Assembly: GCA_023228995.1 (NCBI GenBank)
Contig: JALOAD010000041.1
Span: forward strand, 1 to 31,482
Direction of reading: 5' to 3'
From: Candidatus Muiribacterium halophilum
GTDB lineage: Bacteria; Muiribacteriota; Muiribacteriia; Muiribacteriales; Muiribacteriaceae
Length of the DNA stretch: 31,482 nt
The notes under the pieces were generated by a model. The model ran no database searches. It was not told the origin of the DNA and was given only the letters and a program-made list of their open reading frames with translations. A program made the translations under genes and the position numbers. Every line of letters starts with the position of its first letter. Within the stretch, counting starts at the first letter, position 1. Below are positions 14,465 to 20,927 of the stretch, piece by piece.

Positions 14465-14495
14465 CAAATATAGACATTATTTTTTAATCGCCAAA
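14465..14495 (-). promoter_or_regulatory. Host-type promoter of the 56-aa gene
   Basis: Minus strand: TTTG at 14495-14492, 19-bp gap, TATATTTG at 14472-14465. The -33 box lies inside the 3' end of the upstream gene (14484-14738). Confidence 0.68.
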
Positions 14496-14738
14496 TAATT
14501 TTTTCATTTTATTTTCTCTTTTTAGTCTAATTTGCTCTTTTTCAAACTCTTCATTATAATATATTTTATTAGCCAAAATCTGAATTTTATCAAAAACTTG
14601 ATCAGGTGTGGTAGTCACACCATATATTTCATTTATAATATCTTCTTCTGTTATTGTAGTTAGGATTGCCAATGATGCCAATAGTAATTTTCCTTCATCA
14701 GTTTTCATATCACAAATACCAAATCTCTTATTTATCAT
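14484..14738 (-). CDS. Hypothetical protein, 84 aa
   Basis: Helical protein with a hydrophobic central helix (EGKLLLASLAILTTITEEDI, about residues 16-35) and a charged C-terminal helix (FEKEQIRLKRENKMKKLFGD). No family recognised. It is the first minus-strand gene of the left block and faces the divergent gap 14739-15080. Upstream on the minus strand is TAATATAAAGTAAAAAAAT, a rough match to the second promoter class. Confidence 0.62.
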   Translation of the reverse strand: MINKRFGICDMKTDEGKLLLASLAILTTITEEDIINEIYGVTTTPDQVFDKIQILANKIYYNEEFEKEQIRLKRENKMKKLFGD

Positions 14739-14778
14739 ATAAATTTTTTTACTTTATATTAAGTATTAATATATTTGT

Positions 14779-14840
14779 TTTCAGACATTCCTTAATAATG
14801 GAATATTTTAGACTATTCCATTATTAAGGAATGTCTGAAA
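14779..14840. repeat. Perfect 27-bp inverted repeat with 8-base loop
   Basis: The left arm 14779-14805 begins TTTCAGACATTCC and the right arm 14814-14840 ends GGAATGTCTGAAA. All 27 positions pair, and the loop is TTTTAGAC (14806-14813). It lies upstream of genes on both sides, so it is not a terminator for an annotated gene. Options are a two-sided operator, a cruciform or origin element, a processed RNA hairpin, or a remnant of a small mobile element. Confidence 0.85.
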
Positions 14841-14900
14841 TGTTAAATAATATTAAAACTTTTGTATGTTCTAAAATAATTAGTATATTTACAATTCAAA

Positions 14901-14975
14901 ATGAATTATTATCAAAAAAATACCATAATGTGGAGTATTGAAAATCTGAAAATATTCTTGTTGGTTATTGATTGA
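14901..14975 (+). CDS. Possible 24-aa micropeptide
   Basis: ATG at 14901 opens a 24-codon frame (MNYYQKNTIMWSIENLKIF and five more residues) ending in TGA at 14973-14975. A host-type promoter candidate (TTTG, 19 bp, TATATTTA) ends nine bases before the ATG. The length is too small to judge coding by itself; it could be a leader peptide or chance. Confidence 0.2.
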   Translation: MNYYQKNTIMWSIENLKIFLLVID

Positions 14976-15080
14976 TTTGACTATTTCAGATAAAATATTA
15001 ATAGAAGAAATATTAAAAATAAAACAAATCAATATTAAATATATATAAATTGTTATATTAATAAATTAAAAAGAAAAATT

Positions 15081-15410
15081 ATGAAAAAGATTGAAATTTC
15101 AAAAGAATTGAAACAAAAAATTAAACACATTATTAATTATGTGTTAGTTGGTATTGGAATGATTATGTGTTTTATTTTAGGATATCATATTAATAATATG
15201 ATAGGTAATAAGGTTGATGAAAAACCATATGAAATAAAACGATCATCTGTAATTATTGCAGCTGATGAAACTTCCAATATTTTATTTTTAGATAAAACAG
15301 GAAGTAAAGTTCTAATGATAATGAATGATAGTATTGTTACATCTATTTTTAATATAAAAGCTAAAACAATATTAAGACCAGTATCAACAGAAGTTATAAA
15401 TAAAAAATAA
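15081..15410 (+). CDS. Single-anchor membrane protein upstream of the lysozyme-like gene
   Basis: A 109-residue protein with a basic N-terminus, one membrane segment (about residues 20-42, YVLVGIGMIMCFILGYHI) and a soluble beta-rich domain outside. No family recognised. It ends two bases before the transglycosylase gene at 15413, so the two are translated together. This position next to a cell-wall enzyme suggests a partner in lysis or in cell-wall passage, for instance a spanin- or holin-like accessory; direct evidence is lacking. The leader is AT-rich with A-rich sequence (AAAAAGAAAAATT) just before the ATG. Confidence 0.7.
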   Translation: MKKIEISKELKQKIKHIINYVLVGIGMIMCFILGYHINNMIGNKVDEKPYEIKRSSVIIAADETSNILFLDKTGSKVLMIMNDSIVTSIFNIKAKTILRPVSTEVINKK

Positions 15411-15412
15411 TA

Positions 15413-15967
15413 ATGAAATTAAAAAGATTATTAATATTTATTTTTATATTGTTTATATGTCTGACTTTAACTAGTAGTTTTTTATTAAATACTGAAAATA
15501 ATAAAAAAACAGAGTCCAAAGAAGTAGTATTGAAAATAGGTGATGATTTATCATCACCTATTTCATTACAGATGTATAATATAATAGAAAAAAAATCAAT
15601 AGATTATAATATACCACGTTATATATTATATAATGTAGCATATTTAGAAACTGGATACAGAGGTCCTTTTCATTCAGATTATAATCCATATAGAACATCA
15701 AGTGCAGGTGCTGAAGGAGCTATGCAAATTATAACAAGATTTGCTCAAGATCATACTGATAGTATTGTATCAGCTAAAGATCTAAGATATAATATAGAAT
15801 TAAATATTAATGTTAGTTGTTCTATGTTAAGTAGATTATATAATAGATATAAAAGTTGGGATGTTGTTTTAGGATATTATAATACTGGTTATCCACAAAT
15901 AAATAGTTATGCAATTTATGCATCAAATACTAAGAATTATAAATCAAAATGGATTAGTACTTTTTAA
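15413..15967 (+). CDS. Lytic transglycosylase (SLT domain), lysis or wall-penetration enzyme
   Basis: A 184-residue protein with a signal anchor or signal peptide (residues 5-25) and an SLT domain. Catalytic Glu 79 sits in YLETGYRG, followed by AGAEGAMQI (98-106) and GYYNTGYP (154-161), the standard order of motifs in soluble lytic transglycosylases. These cleave the glycan strands of peptidoglycan between MurNAc and GlcNAc. The N-terminal export signal suggests it acts in the periplasm, either for lysis or in envelope remodelling. It follows a membrane protein in the same operon. Within the gene, at the junction between anchor and domain, lies a perfect 13-bp hairpin (15534-15563). Confidence 0.9.
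   Translation: MKLKRLLIFIFILFICLTLTSSFLLNTENNKKTESKEVVLKIGDDLSSPISLQMYNIIEKKSIDYNIPRYILYNVAYLETGYRGPFHSDYNPYRTSSAGAEGAMQIITRFAQDHTDSIVSAKDLRYNIELNINVSCSMLSRLYNRYKSWDVVLGYYNTGYPQINSYAIYASNTKNYKSKWISTF
15534..15563 (+). repeat. Intragenic 13-bp hairpin in the transglycosylase gene
   Basis: AAATAGGTGATGA (15534-15546), loop TTTA, TCATCACCTATTT (15551-15563). The stem contains several G-C pairs, rare in this AT-rich DNA, and codes for residues KIGDDLSSPIS. Confidence 0.8.
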
Positions 15968-16074
15968 GTAAAACTTATACAAACAATTTTAATAGATAAA
16001 TTGAAAAATGAATAAATATATTAGTATACAAGTGGTTGGTTTAATTATGTATAAAATTATAACATTGAAAAATA

Positions 16075-16091
16075 ATATATAATAATAAAAA
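16075..16091 (+). promoter_or_regulatory. TATATAA-type (probable late) promoter motif
   Basis: ATATATAATAATAAAAA lies seven bases before the ATG at 16099. It differs at one of 17 positions from the motif before the kinase-like gene (9403-9419) and the Hc1-like gene (20782-20798). Confidence 0.55.
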
Positions 16092-16098
16092 TATTAAT

Positions 16099-16542
16099 AT
16101 GAAAAAATTAAATTACATTAAAACATTTGAATCATACAATTCAAAAAATATTAATTTTTTATATGCATCTGATATCTTAGATAATTATAATAGTATAGAA
16201 AGTTATAAAAAAGAGATTGGAATGGAAGACATTTCAGATGATGAAGCTATTGCTGAATTTGATTTAGAAAATCAATATCATTATGATATAATGATACAAA
16301 ATATAATTGAGTTTGGTAAACAATCATCTCAATTTATTGGTATTTGTGGTAAAGATTCAGTTGGTCCTGATAGCTTATTAAATATAGTTAAAAAACTTAT
16401 TTCAGATTCTGAAAGATTTATCATAGAAAATACAAAAGATGAGGTTATAGTGACACTAAAGGATATAGATAAAATCTACAAGATAAAATCTTATGAATTA
16501 AATAATGGCATTATACATTCACCGGAAGTAAATTTCATTTAA
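16099..16542 (+). CDS. Hypothetical protein, 147 aa, with capsid-targeting-like N-terminus
   Basis: Starts MKKLNYIKTFESYNSKN; the NYIKTFES part closely matches the tag of the LRR array proteins (KYIRTFNES, KYIKTFNEN). The rest is acidic and helical with a short strand-rich end (DEVIVTLKDIDKIYKIKSYEL). No domain recognised. It is a single-gene unit: the TATATAA-type promoter is directly in front and a hairpin terminator (16549-16577) directly behind. By analogy with T4 internal proteins it may be packaged in the head, with the tag removed after the Glu (inference). Confidence 0.7.
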   Translation: MKKLNYIKTFESYNSKNINFLYASDILDNYNSIESYKKEIGMEDISDDEAIAEFDLENQYHYDIMIQNIIEFGKQSSQFIGICGKDSVGPDSLLNIVKKLISDSERFIIENTKDEVIVTLKDIDKIYKIKSYELNNGIIHSPEVNFI

Positions 16543-16548
16543 TAATAA

Positions 16549-16577
16549 AAAAGAGATAAACAAAGTTTATCTCTTTT
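16549..16577 (+). terminator. Terminator hairpin
   Basis: AAAAGAGATAAAC (16549-16561), loop AAA, GTTTATCTCTTTT (16565-16577): 13 perfect pairs ending in a T-run, seven bases after the stop of the 16099-16542 gene. Confidence 0.8.
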
Positions 16578-16589
16578 CATATAAGCTAT

Positions 16590-17309
16590 ATGATTATTAC
16601 ATTTCCAAAATTAGAAATTATTGAACATATAGATACTAATTATGTTAGAGTTAAGTTAGATTGGAGTGATTTTGATAAACATATTATTAATAGAGAACTT
16701 AATAATATGTTTAGTTATAGAATTAAATTGGATCAAAAAGATAAAGATACCTTAAAAAGATTTTCTGAAAAATATGACCATTCTAAATATTTATATCCAA
16801 TTGAATATAAATATATTTATGATTTATTTGATGGTGTGAAAATACCTAAACGATATTATAATGAGATTATTTATATGAAGGATCAAGCTATAATGGAATT
16901 TAATAGAAATCGTGTGTTTGATACAATTGTTCGTGAAGAATGTCTAGAAGTTTCTTTCAAATATGTATATTTATATTTTTATTTATTAACAGATGGTTTA
17001 TTTATTTATTCTGATGAACATAACCAGATTATTGAAAACTTTGAATTTAATAAATCTGAAATTATCTCTTTTTTATTATTTAGATTTTGGTTAAATCAAA
17101 CCGGTAGAGGTTTAGTTGTTGATAAATCCACTGAGCATATTAAAAATGAATTAAAAAAAAATATTATGATTGATATATTAAAAAAATATACTAATGAGCA
17201 TTTGTTTGGTATTAAATTTAATAATAATTTTATATATGATGAGATAAAAAAAATCATTAAACAAGCACTAATTAGTGAAAGAGAAGAAAAAATAAAAAAT
17301 ATAATATGA
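16590..17309 (+). CDS. Hypothetical protein, 239 aa
   Basis: Soluble, Tyr-, Ile- and Lys-rich protein without recognised family. It contains a long helical middle and ends with a basic helix (IIKQALISEREEKIKNII). It is the first gene after the terminator at 16577 and its stop overlaps the start of the glycosyltransferase-like gene (ATGA at 17306-17309), so the two are translationally coupled and may act together. Confidence 0.68.
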   Translation: MIITFPKLEIIEHIDTNYVRVKLDWSDFDKHIINRELNNMFSYRIKLDQKDKDTLKRFSEKYDHSKYLYPIEYKYIYDLFDGVKIPKRYYNEIIYMKDQAIMEFNRNRVFDTIVREECLEVSFKYVYLYFYLLTDGLFIYSDEHNQIIENFEFNKSEIISFLLFRFWLNQTGRGLVVDKSTEHIKNELKKNIMIDILKKYTNEHLFGIKFNNNFIYDEIKKIIKQALISEREEKIKNII

Positions 17310-17998
17310 TTATGAACAGAAAAGATGTAAAGATTATACAAGTATTATCGGAACCAGATATAGAAAGGGAAGTTTTATCAAAAGAATCTGTATCTAAATT
17401 AGGATACAGATATATTACAATTATTAATCCAAGATATACAGAATATCCACCTACACATAATGTAATTGACGGTAGAGTTGATTGGATTGTTGGTGTTACT
17501 AAACCAGATCCAGAAGAATATGGTTTAACTTCAGGACATTATGGAGCATGGCAAGGTCATATGTCTGCTATTATGGCATCATTTGTGGATGATGATTATA
17601 CTTTAATCATGGAATGTGATTGTTTAATAACAGTTGATCCTGATTTTTTTAGATCAAGAGTTGATGAGGCTATTGAATTTATGGAAAAATCTAATTATAA
17701 AATAGTTAGATTTGAAGCTCCCAATAATCAAGTAGTGATTACAGATAAACTAAGTGATAATTTATATTTAGGTGATAGAATGACTTTAGGACATTGTTAT
17801 TTAATATCTAGTAGAGATAAAAAATGGTGGATTGAAAATATTGAAAAACTGGGTTGGACCACACCTGATTATTATCTTAATGAATTATTTTATCGCAATA
17901 ATGAAGGGATGGCTATGTTCAAAGATTTAATATTAACTAAGCAAGCAAGTGGTTATTCTATCATAGATAATACTTTTAAGCCCGAGAGAACTTTTTAA
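17306..17998 (+). CDS. Glycosyltransferase-like protein (GT-A type, GT25-like)
   Basis: A 230-residue protein. The order of elements fits a GT-A nucleotide-sugar transferase: an N-terminal strand KIIQVLSEPD, a conserved-looking GLTSGHYGAWQGHMSAI (73-89) that resembles the helix before the metal site in family 25-like enzymes, and LIMECDCLITVDPDFF (100-115), where ECD-C-L takes the place of the DxD/EDD motif. Such enzymes in phages glycosylate DNA bases, virion proteins or host surface sugars. The assignment to a family is by pattern only. The start could also be the ATG two codons later (17312). Confidence 0.62.
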   Translation: MIMNRKDVKIIQVLSEPDIEREVLSKESVSKLGYRYITIINPRYTEYPPTHNVIDGRVDWIVGVTKPDPEEYGLTSGHYGAWQGHMSAIMASFVDDDYTLIMECDCLITVDPDFFRSRVDEAIEFMEKSNYKIVRFEAPNNQVVITDKLSDNLYLGDRMTLGHCYLISSRDKKWWIENIEKLGWTTPDYYLNELFYRNNEGMAMFKDLILTKQASGYSIIDNTFKPERTF

Positions 17999-18005
17999 TA
18001 ACTTA

Positions 18006-18038
18006 TTTTTGTAATATAAAAAATTATTTGTATATTTG
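18006..18038 (+). promoter_or_regulatory. Host-type promoter, leaderless configuration
   Basis: TTTTTG at 18006-18011, 19-bp gap, TATATTTG at 18031-18038, then CACA and ATG at 18043. A near-perfect consensus whose transcript would begin at the start codon. Confidence 0.75.
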
Positions 18039-18042
18039 CACA

Positions 18043-18645
18043 ATGGAAATTAAGGTGAAATATAGATTAGATGAATATCTTGGATTTGATTGTTCTGAGC
18101 TATTTATAGATGAATATGTATTCATATATGGGGGTGCAATTCGTGATAGTTTAACCGATCAAAGAATTTATGATGTTGATATTATGATTAGGAATCAAAA
18201 CTTAAAAAAGATTGAGGAGATTATTTCATCAAAAGGATATATATATTATGATAAATTAATTACAAAAGGAATTAATTTCTTATATTCTACAACATCAGTG
18301 TTATATGAACCACACACTTATATTAAGGATGGTAAAATTATACAATTAATTAGACCATTAAATCATATATATAATGAATCTGGATTGTCTAAGATGATAT
18401 CTAATGTAGATATGAGTTGTTGTGCTATATCATATAGTAAGTATGGTTTAAGAGAACATTATGATAATGCACTTTTACATATTATTAATAAATTATTTTA
18501 TGTCAATGAAGATGCTTTAATGTATTCAGAACGTACAATTTTTAATAGAATGCAAAAAATGAATAGTAGAGGTTGGAAAAGAATTTATAATGATGAGTTG
18601 ATATCTATCAATAGAGAATTGAAATTAAAACAATATAATATATGA
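18043..18645 (+). CDS. Nucleotidyltransferase-like protein (poly(A) polymerase / CCA-adding head fold)
   Basis: Start chosen at the ATG at 18043 (MEIKVKYRLDEY); an upstream TTG in frame lies inside the promoter. The 200-residue protein has YGGAIRDSL (29-37) and YDVDIMI (43-49), the GG-x-x-RD-x-L and DxD metal-binding motifs of class II nucleotidyltransferases that add CCA or poly(A) tails. The usual C-terminal RNA-binding part is much shorter than in full enzymes (about 380-450 residues), so it may transfer a nucleotide to a different target such as a protein or a small RNA, as in toxin-type nucleotidyltransferases. The next gene overlaps by four bases. Confidence 0.7.
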   Translation: MEIKVKYRLDEYLGFDCSELFIDEYVFIYGGAIRDSLTDQRIYDVDIMIRNQNLKKIEEIISSKGYIYYDKLITKGINFLYSTTSVLYEPHTYIKDGKIIQLIRPLNHIYNESGLSKMISNVDMSCCAISYSKYGLREHYDNALLHIINKLFYVNEDALMYSERTIFNRMQKMNSRGWKRIYNDELISINRELKLKQYNI

Positions 18646-18827
18646 TTAAATGGATTAAAAAAATATTAGGTAGGAAAGAGTTACCTAATAAAAGAATATG
18701 TGATGAAGATTATAATAAATTACGATTCGAAAATGAAAAAAAATTAAATATTATACTTGATAAGATGTTGAAAAACAAGAAACTAAGTATTAATGAGGTT
18801 GATTTTTTGAGAAAATATAATAAATAA
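18642..18827 (+). CDS. Hypothetical basic protein, 61 aa
   Basis: Small Lys-rich helical protein (MIKWIKKILGRKELPNKRI, then charged helix and a final LRKYNK). No family recognised. The ATGA overlap with the nucleotidyltransferase-like gene means it is translated from the same message and could be its partner. Confidence 0.6.
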   Translation: MIKWIKKILGRKELPNKRICDEDYNKLRFENEKKLNIILDKMLKNKKLSINEVDFLRKYNK

Positions 18828-18859
18828 TTTGTCAGTCTCATATAAATTGTGTAATTTTG
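18828..18859 (+). promoter_or_regulatory. Host-type promoter of the 89-aa gene
   Basis: TTTG at 18828-18831, 20-bp gap, TAATTTTG at 18852-18859, start codon at 18883. Confidence 0.7.
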
Positions 18860-18882
18860 CATAAACAATAAAATAAAAATAT

Positions 18883-19152
18883 ATGGAAAAAAAGGAAATT
18901 AGATTGGTGTTTAATGAAACAAGTTTTACTAATGTGTGTAAAAATGGATTTATGCCTTATAAAGATGCACTTGGTACTATAGATATTAGATTTAATAAAA
19001 ATGATATTAAAACCTTATGTAAGGGTGATATGTTAGTAATTGATAATGATGATATTAAAATACTAATCATCTTACAAGATTTAGGTTTAGATTATATCAG
19101 AGAAATTGTAAGAAGGTCACCAATATTTTCAGATTTAGCATTAGAAATATAA
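18883..19152 (+). CDS. Hypothetical protein, 89 aa
   Basis: Soluble protein with strand-like segments (EIRLVFNETSFTNV, GDMLVIDNDDIKILIIL) and a C-terminal helix. No family recognised. It has its own host-type promoter and lies 26 bases before the ClpP gene, with no clear host-type promoter for ClpP between them, so the two may form one operon and it could be a ClpP partner or adaptor (inference). Confidence 0.65.
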   Translation: MEKKEIRLVFNETSFTNVCKNGFMPYKDALGTIDIRFNKNDIKTLCKGDMLVIDNDDIKILIILQDLGLDYIREIVRRSPIFSDLALEI

Positions 19153-19178
19153 TTATTAATAATTAAAATATAAATTAA

Positions 19179-19949
19179 ATGGAACAAAAACTAATTAATG
19201 AGTTTAACAGATTTGCTTTAAGTAAAGGTATTTCAAGTAGTAAAATGGATTATTATATGAAAAGATTGAATGTTTCCAATATTCATGCTCCAAATATTAT
19301 TGAAGAACGTCAATTGAATATCAGTGTGTTAGATATTTTCTCAAGAATGATGATGGATCGTATTGTTACGATAGTTGGTGCTATAGATGAAAATATGTCA
19401 GCAATCGTACAGGCACAATTGCTGTTCTTGAATAGTTTGGATAAAACCAAAGATATAACTTGTCAGATAAATACACCAGGTGGATCTGTTATTCATGGTT
19501 TGGGTATAGTAGATATAATGGAATCTATTGAATGTGATGTAAGTACTCAAAATATGGGTATTTGTGCCTCTATGGGTTCTGTTTTAGTATCAAGTGGTTC
19601 TAAGGGTAAGAGATATACTTTGAATTCTGCACAGATTATGGTACATCAAGCATCATCTGGAGCTCAAGGACATGTCAGAGATAATAGTATCTCACATTAT
19701 CAAACAGAGAAATTTAATTATCTTTTGATGAGAAAATTGGCTGAAAATTCAGGACAAACATTTGAAACAATAATCGAATTAGCTGATAGAGATCGTTGGT
19801 TAGATTCAGATGAATCTGTTAAGTTGGGTTTTGTTGATGATATTCTTATTAAAGAGGGAGTGATACCAGTTGGTGAATTGATGAAAGGTTTTGATGATTA
19901 TTATAATAATATAATAATGCCAAGATTGCGAAATCAAGATATTAGATAA
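19179..19949 (+). CDS. clpP: ClpP-type serine protease
   Basis: A 256-residue protein with the complete ClpP catalytic set: Ser 131 in GICASMGSVL, His 156 in IMVHQASSG and Asp 205 in ADRDRW, with the INTPGGSV loop at 97-104. Host ClpP is about 195-210 residues; this one has an extra N-terminal stretch of about 55 residues (starting MEQKLINEFNRFALSKG) that is not part of the fold and may act as a propeptide or scaffold contact. In phages, ClpP-like enzymes serve as head maturation proteases or replace the host subunit. Neither is settled by the sequence. If it is the head protease it would be the candidate to trim the N-terminal tags (inference). A two-way terminator follows. Confidence 0.92.
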   Translation: MEQKLINEFNRFALSKGISSSKMDYYMKRLNVSNIHAPNIIEERQLNISVLDIFSRMMMDRIVTIVGAIDENMSAIVQAQLLFLNSLDKTKDITCQINTPGGSVIHGLGIVDIMESIECDVSTQNMGICASMGSVLVSSGSKGKRYTLNSAQIMVHQASSGAQGHVRDNSISHYQTEKFNYLLMRKLAENSGQTFETIIELADRDRWLDSDESVKLGFVDDILIKEGVIPVGELMKGFDDYYNNIIMPRLRNQDIR

Positions 19950-19950
19950 T

Positions 19951-19982
19951 AAAAAAGGTGCTCTAAATTGAGCACCTTTTTT
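19951..19982. terminator. Bidirectional terminator between convergent genes
   Basis: AAAAAAGGTGCTC (19951-19963), loop TAAATT, GAGCACCTTTTTT (19970-19982): 13 perfect pairs with a T-run on either strand. It separates clpP (plus) from the 19985-20530 gene (minus). Confidence 0.92.
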
Positions 19983-19984
19983 AT

Positions 19985-20530
19985 TTATTTATTGTAAATA
20001 TCAGCTACTTTTTTGAAGAGTTCATTTTTTTCTACAATAAGTAGAGATGCCTCAGCTCTTAATTTTTTAGAATCATTGTCTAATTTATTAGCAGATTCGG
20101 TTATTTTGATTAAGAATAATTCTTCATCATCCCCATATTTTTCATATATGTTCATTAATTTATTTATATGTGTATTTAATCTTTTAATATCATTATTATA
20201 TGATATTTCTTCTTCTATTTTATATATTTTACTATCCAATGTTTCCCAATCTCTGATAGTGTATTTAAGGGTTTCAAGAATCTTTTTTTCGTTATTTAAT
20301 GTATCTTCTTTTAATAAAGTATTGAGTGCTTCTAAAAATGCTTCCTTTCCTGTTATTTTTACAGAACTCATATGAAAATGACGATCTATTGGACCATAAG
20401 TTTTAATAGATAAAAATTTATTCAAAAGATCCATCACTTTGGATTTGAATAATTCATCTTCATTGATGTTATCATTTATTTTAGGTTCTTTCCCTACTTT
20501 AATATTGTTTATATTACTAAATTTTTTCAT
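19985..20530 (-). CDS. Coiled-coil hypothetical protein, 181 aa
   Basis: Largely helical and charged. A likely coiled coil covers residues about 85-175 (KILETLKYTIRDWETLDSKI onwards, with heptad-spaced Leu and Ile). No recognised domain. The first 30 residues are unstructured-looking (NNIKVGKEPKINDNINEDE). TTAATATATAAAAAA on the minus strand at about 20562-20548, upstream of the ATG, resembles the second promoter class, which suggests a late, possibly structural gene. It follows the Hc1-like gene with 26 bases between them. Confidence 0.65.
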   Translation of the reverse strand: MKKFSNINNIKVGKEPKINDNINEDELFKSKVMDLLNKFLSIKTYGPIDRHFHMSSVKITGKEAFLEALNTLLKEDTLNNEKKILETLKYTIRDWETLDSKIYKIEEEISYNNDIKRLNTHINKLMNIYEKYGDDEELFLIKITESANKLDNDSKKLRAEASLLIVEKNELFKKVADIYNK

Positions 20531-20556
20531 TATAAAACATTAATTTTTTTTATATA

Positions 20557-20775
20557 TTAATTTTTTAATTTACTTTTATATTCTTGAACATCTGATCTAA
20601 CTTCCTTTGTAATTTTTTTAATCTCTTGCATGGTTTTCCTTATTCTTTTACCAGCTGCTTTATTACCTCTTATGAAAAACTTTTCAAAATCATCTTTAAG
20701 AGAATATTTCTTACCATTGATTTCATTTTCTGTTAGTAGTTTAAGTAGTTCATCATATTTGTCAATATATTCCAT
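20557..20775 (-). CDS. Histone H1-like DNA-binding protein (Hc1 type)
   Basis: A 72-residue protein that matches the Bacteroidetes histone-H1-like (Hc1) family. An N-terminal helix is followed by the signature FFIRGNKAAGKRIRK (33-47) and a Lys-rich helix with QEIKKITKEVRSDVQ. These proteins bind DNA without sequence specificity and compact it. In a phage it could coat the genome, help packaging or condense the host chromosome. Preceded by the 17-base TATATAAG-type motif (20782-20798), so probably expressed late, which fits a role with packaged DNA. Confidence 0.82.
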   Translation of the reverse strand: MEYIDKYDELLKLLTENEINGKKYSLKDDFEKFFIRGNKAAGKRIRKTMQEIKKITKEVRSDVQEYKSKLKN

Positions 20776-20781
20776 AATGGC

Positions 20782-20802
20782 TTTTTATTCTTATATATAA
20801 AA
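20782..20802 (-). promoter_or_regulatory. TATATAAG-type (probable late) promoter motif
   Basis: ATATATAAGAATAAAAA on the minus strand (20798-20782), preceded by TTTT and followed after six bases by the ATG of the Hc1-like gene. Identical over 17 bases, and with the same spacing, to the motif before the kinase-like gene. Confidence 0.6.
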
Positions 20803-20892
20803 TTAGTAGTTCTTTATAAGGTTATAATTGTTAAAAACAAGATATTAAAATGTATAAATTTGTATATGTTTTAGTATGATAAGTGTGTGAAT

Positions 20893-20926
20893 AAAAAAAG
20901 AGAAGTTATTTAACTTCTCTTTTTTT
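20893..20926 (-). terminator. Terminator hairpin after the membrane/coiled-coil gene
   Basis: AAAAAAAGAGAAGTT (20893-20907), loop ATTT, AACTTCTCTTTTTTT (20912-20926): 15 perfect pairs, immediately behind the stop of the 20928-22043 gene, with T-runs on both strands. Confidence 0.88.
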
Positions 20927-20927
20927 G

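Larger units (their letters stand above)
14739..15080. promoter_or_regulatory. 342-base divergent intergenic region
   Basis: The only gap above 300 bases. It separates the minus-strand block from the plus-strand block and holds the 27-bp inverted repeat (14779-14840). On the plus strand it also holds TTTG at 14861-14864 and TATATTTA at 14884-14891 (19-bp gap, one mismatch to the -7 box), followed by a 24-codon frame starting with ATG at 14901. Near 15041-15048 is ATATATAA, which may serve the gene at 15081. No gene of normal size is present. Confidence 0.6.

Noticed and set aside
18028-18042. TTG start five codons upstream of the nucleotidyltransferase-like gene
   Set aside because: The TTG and following codons form the promoter -7 box (TATATTTG); the ATG at 18043 is better placed.
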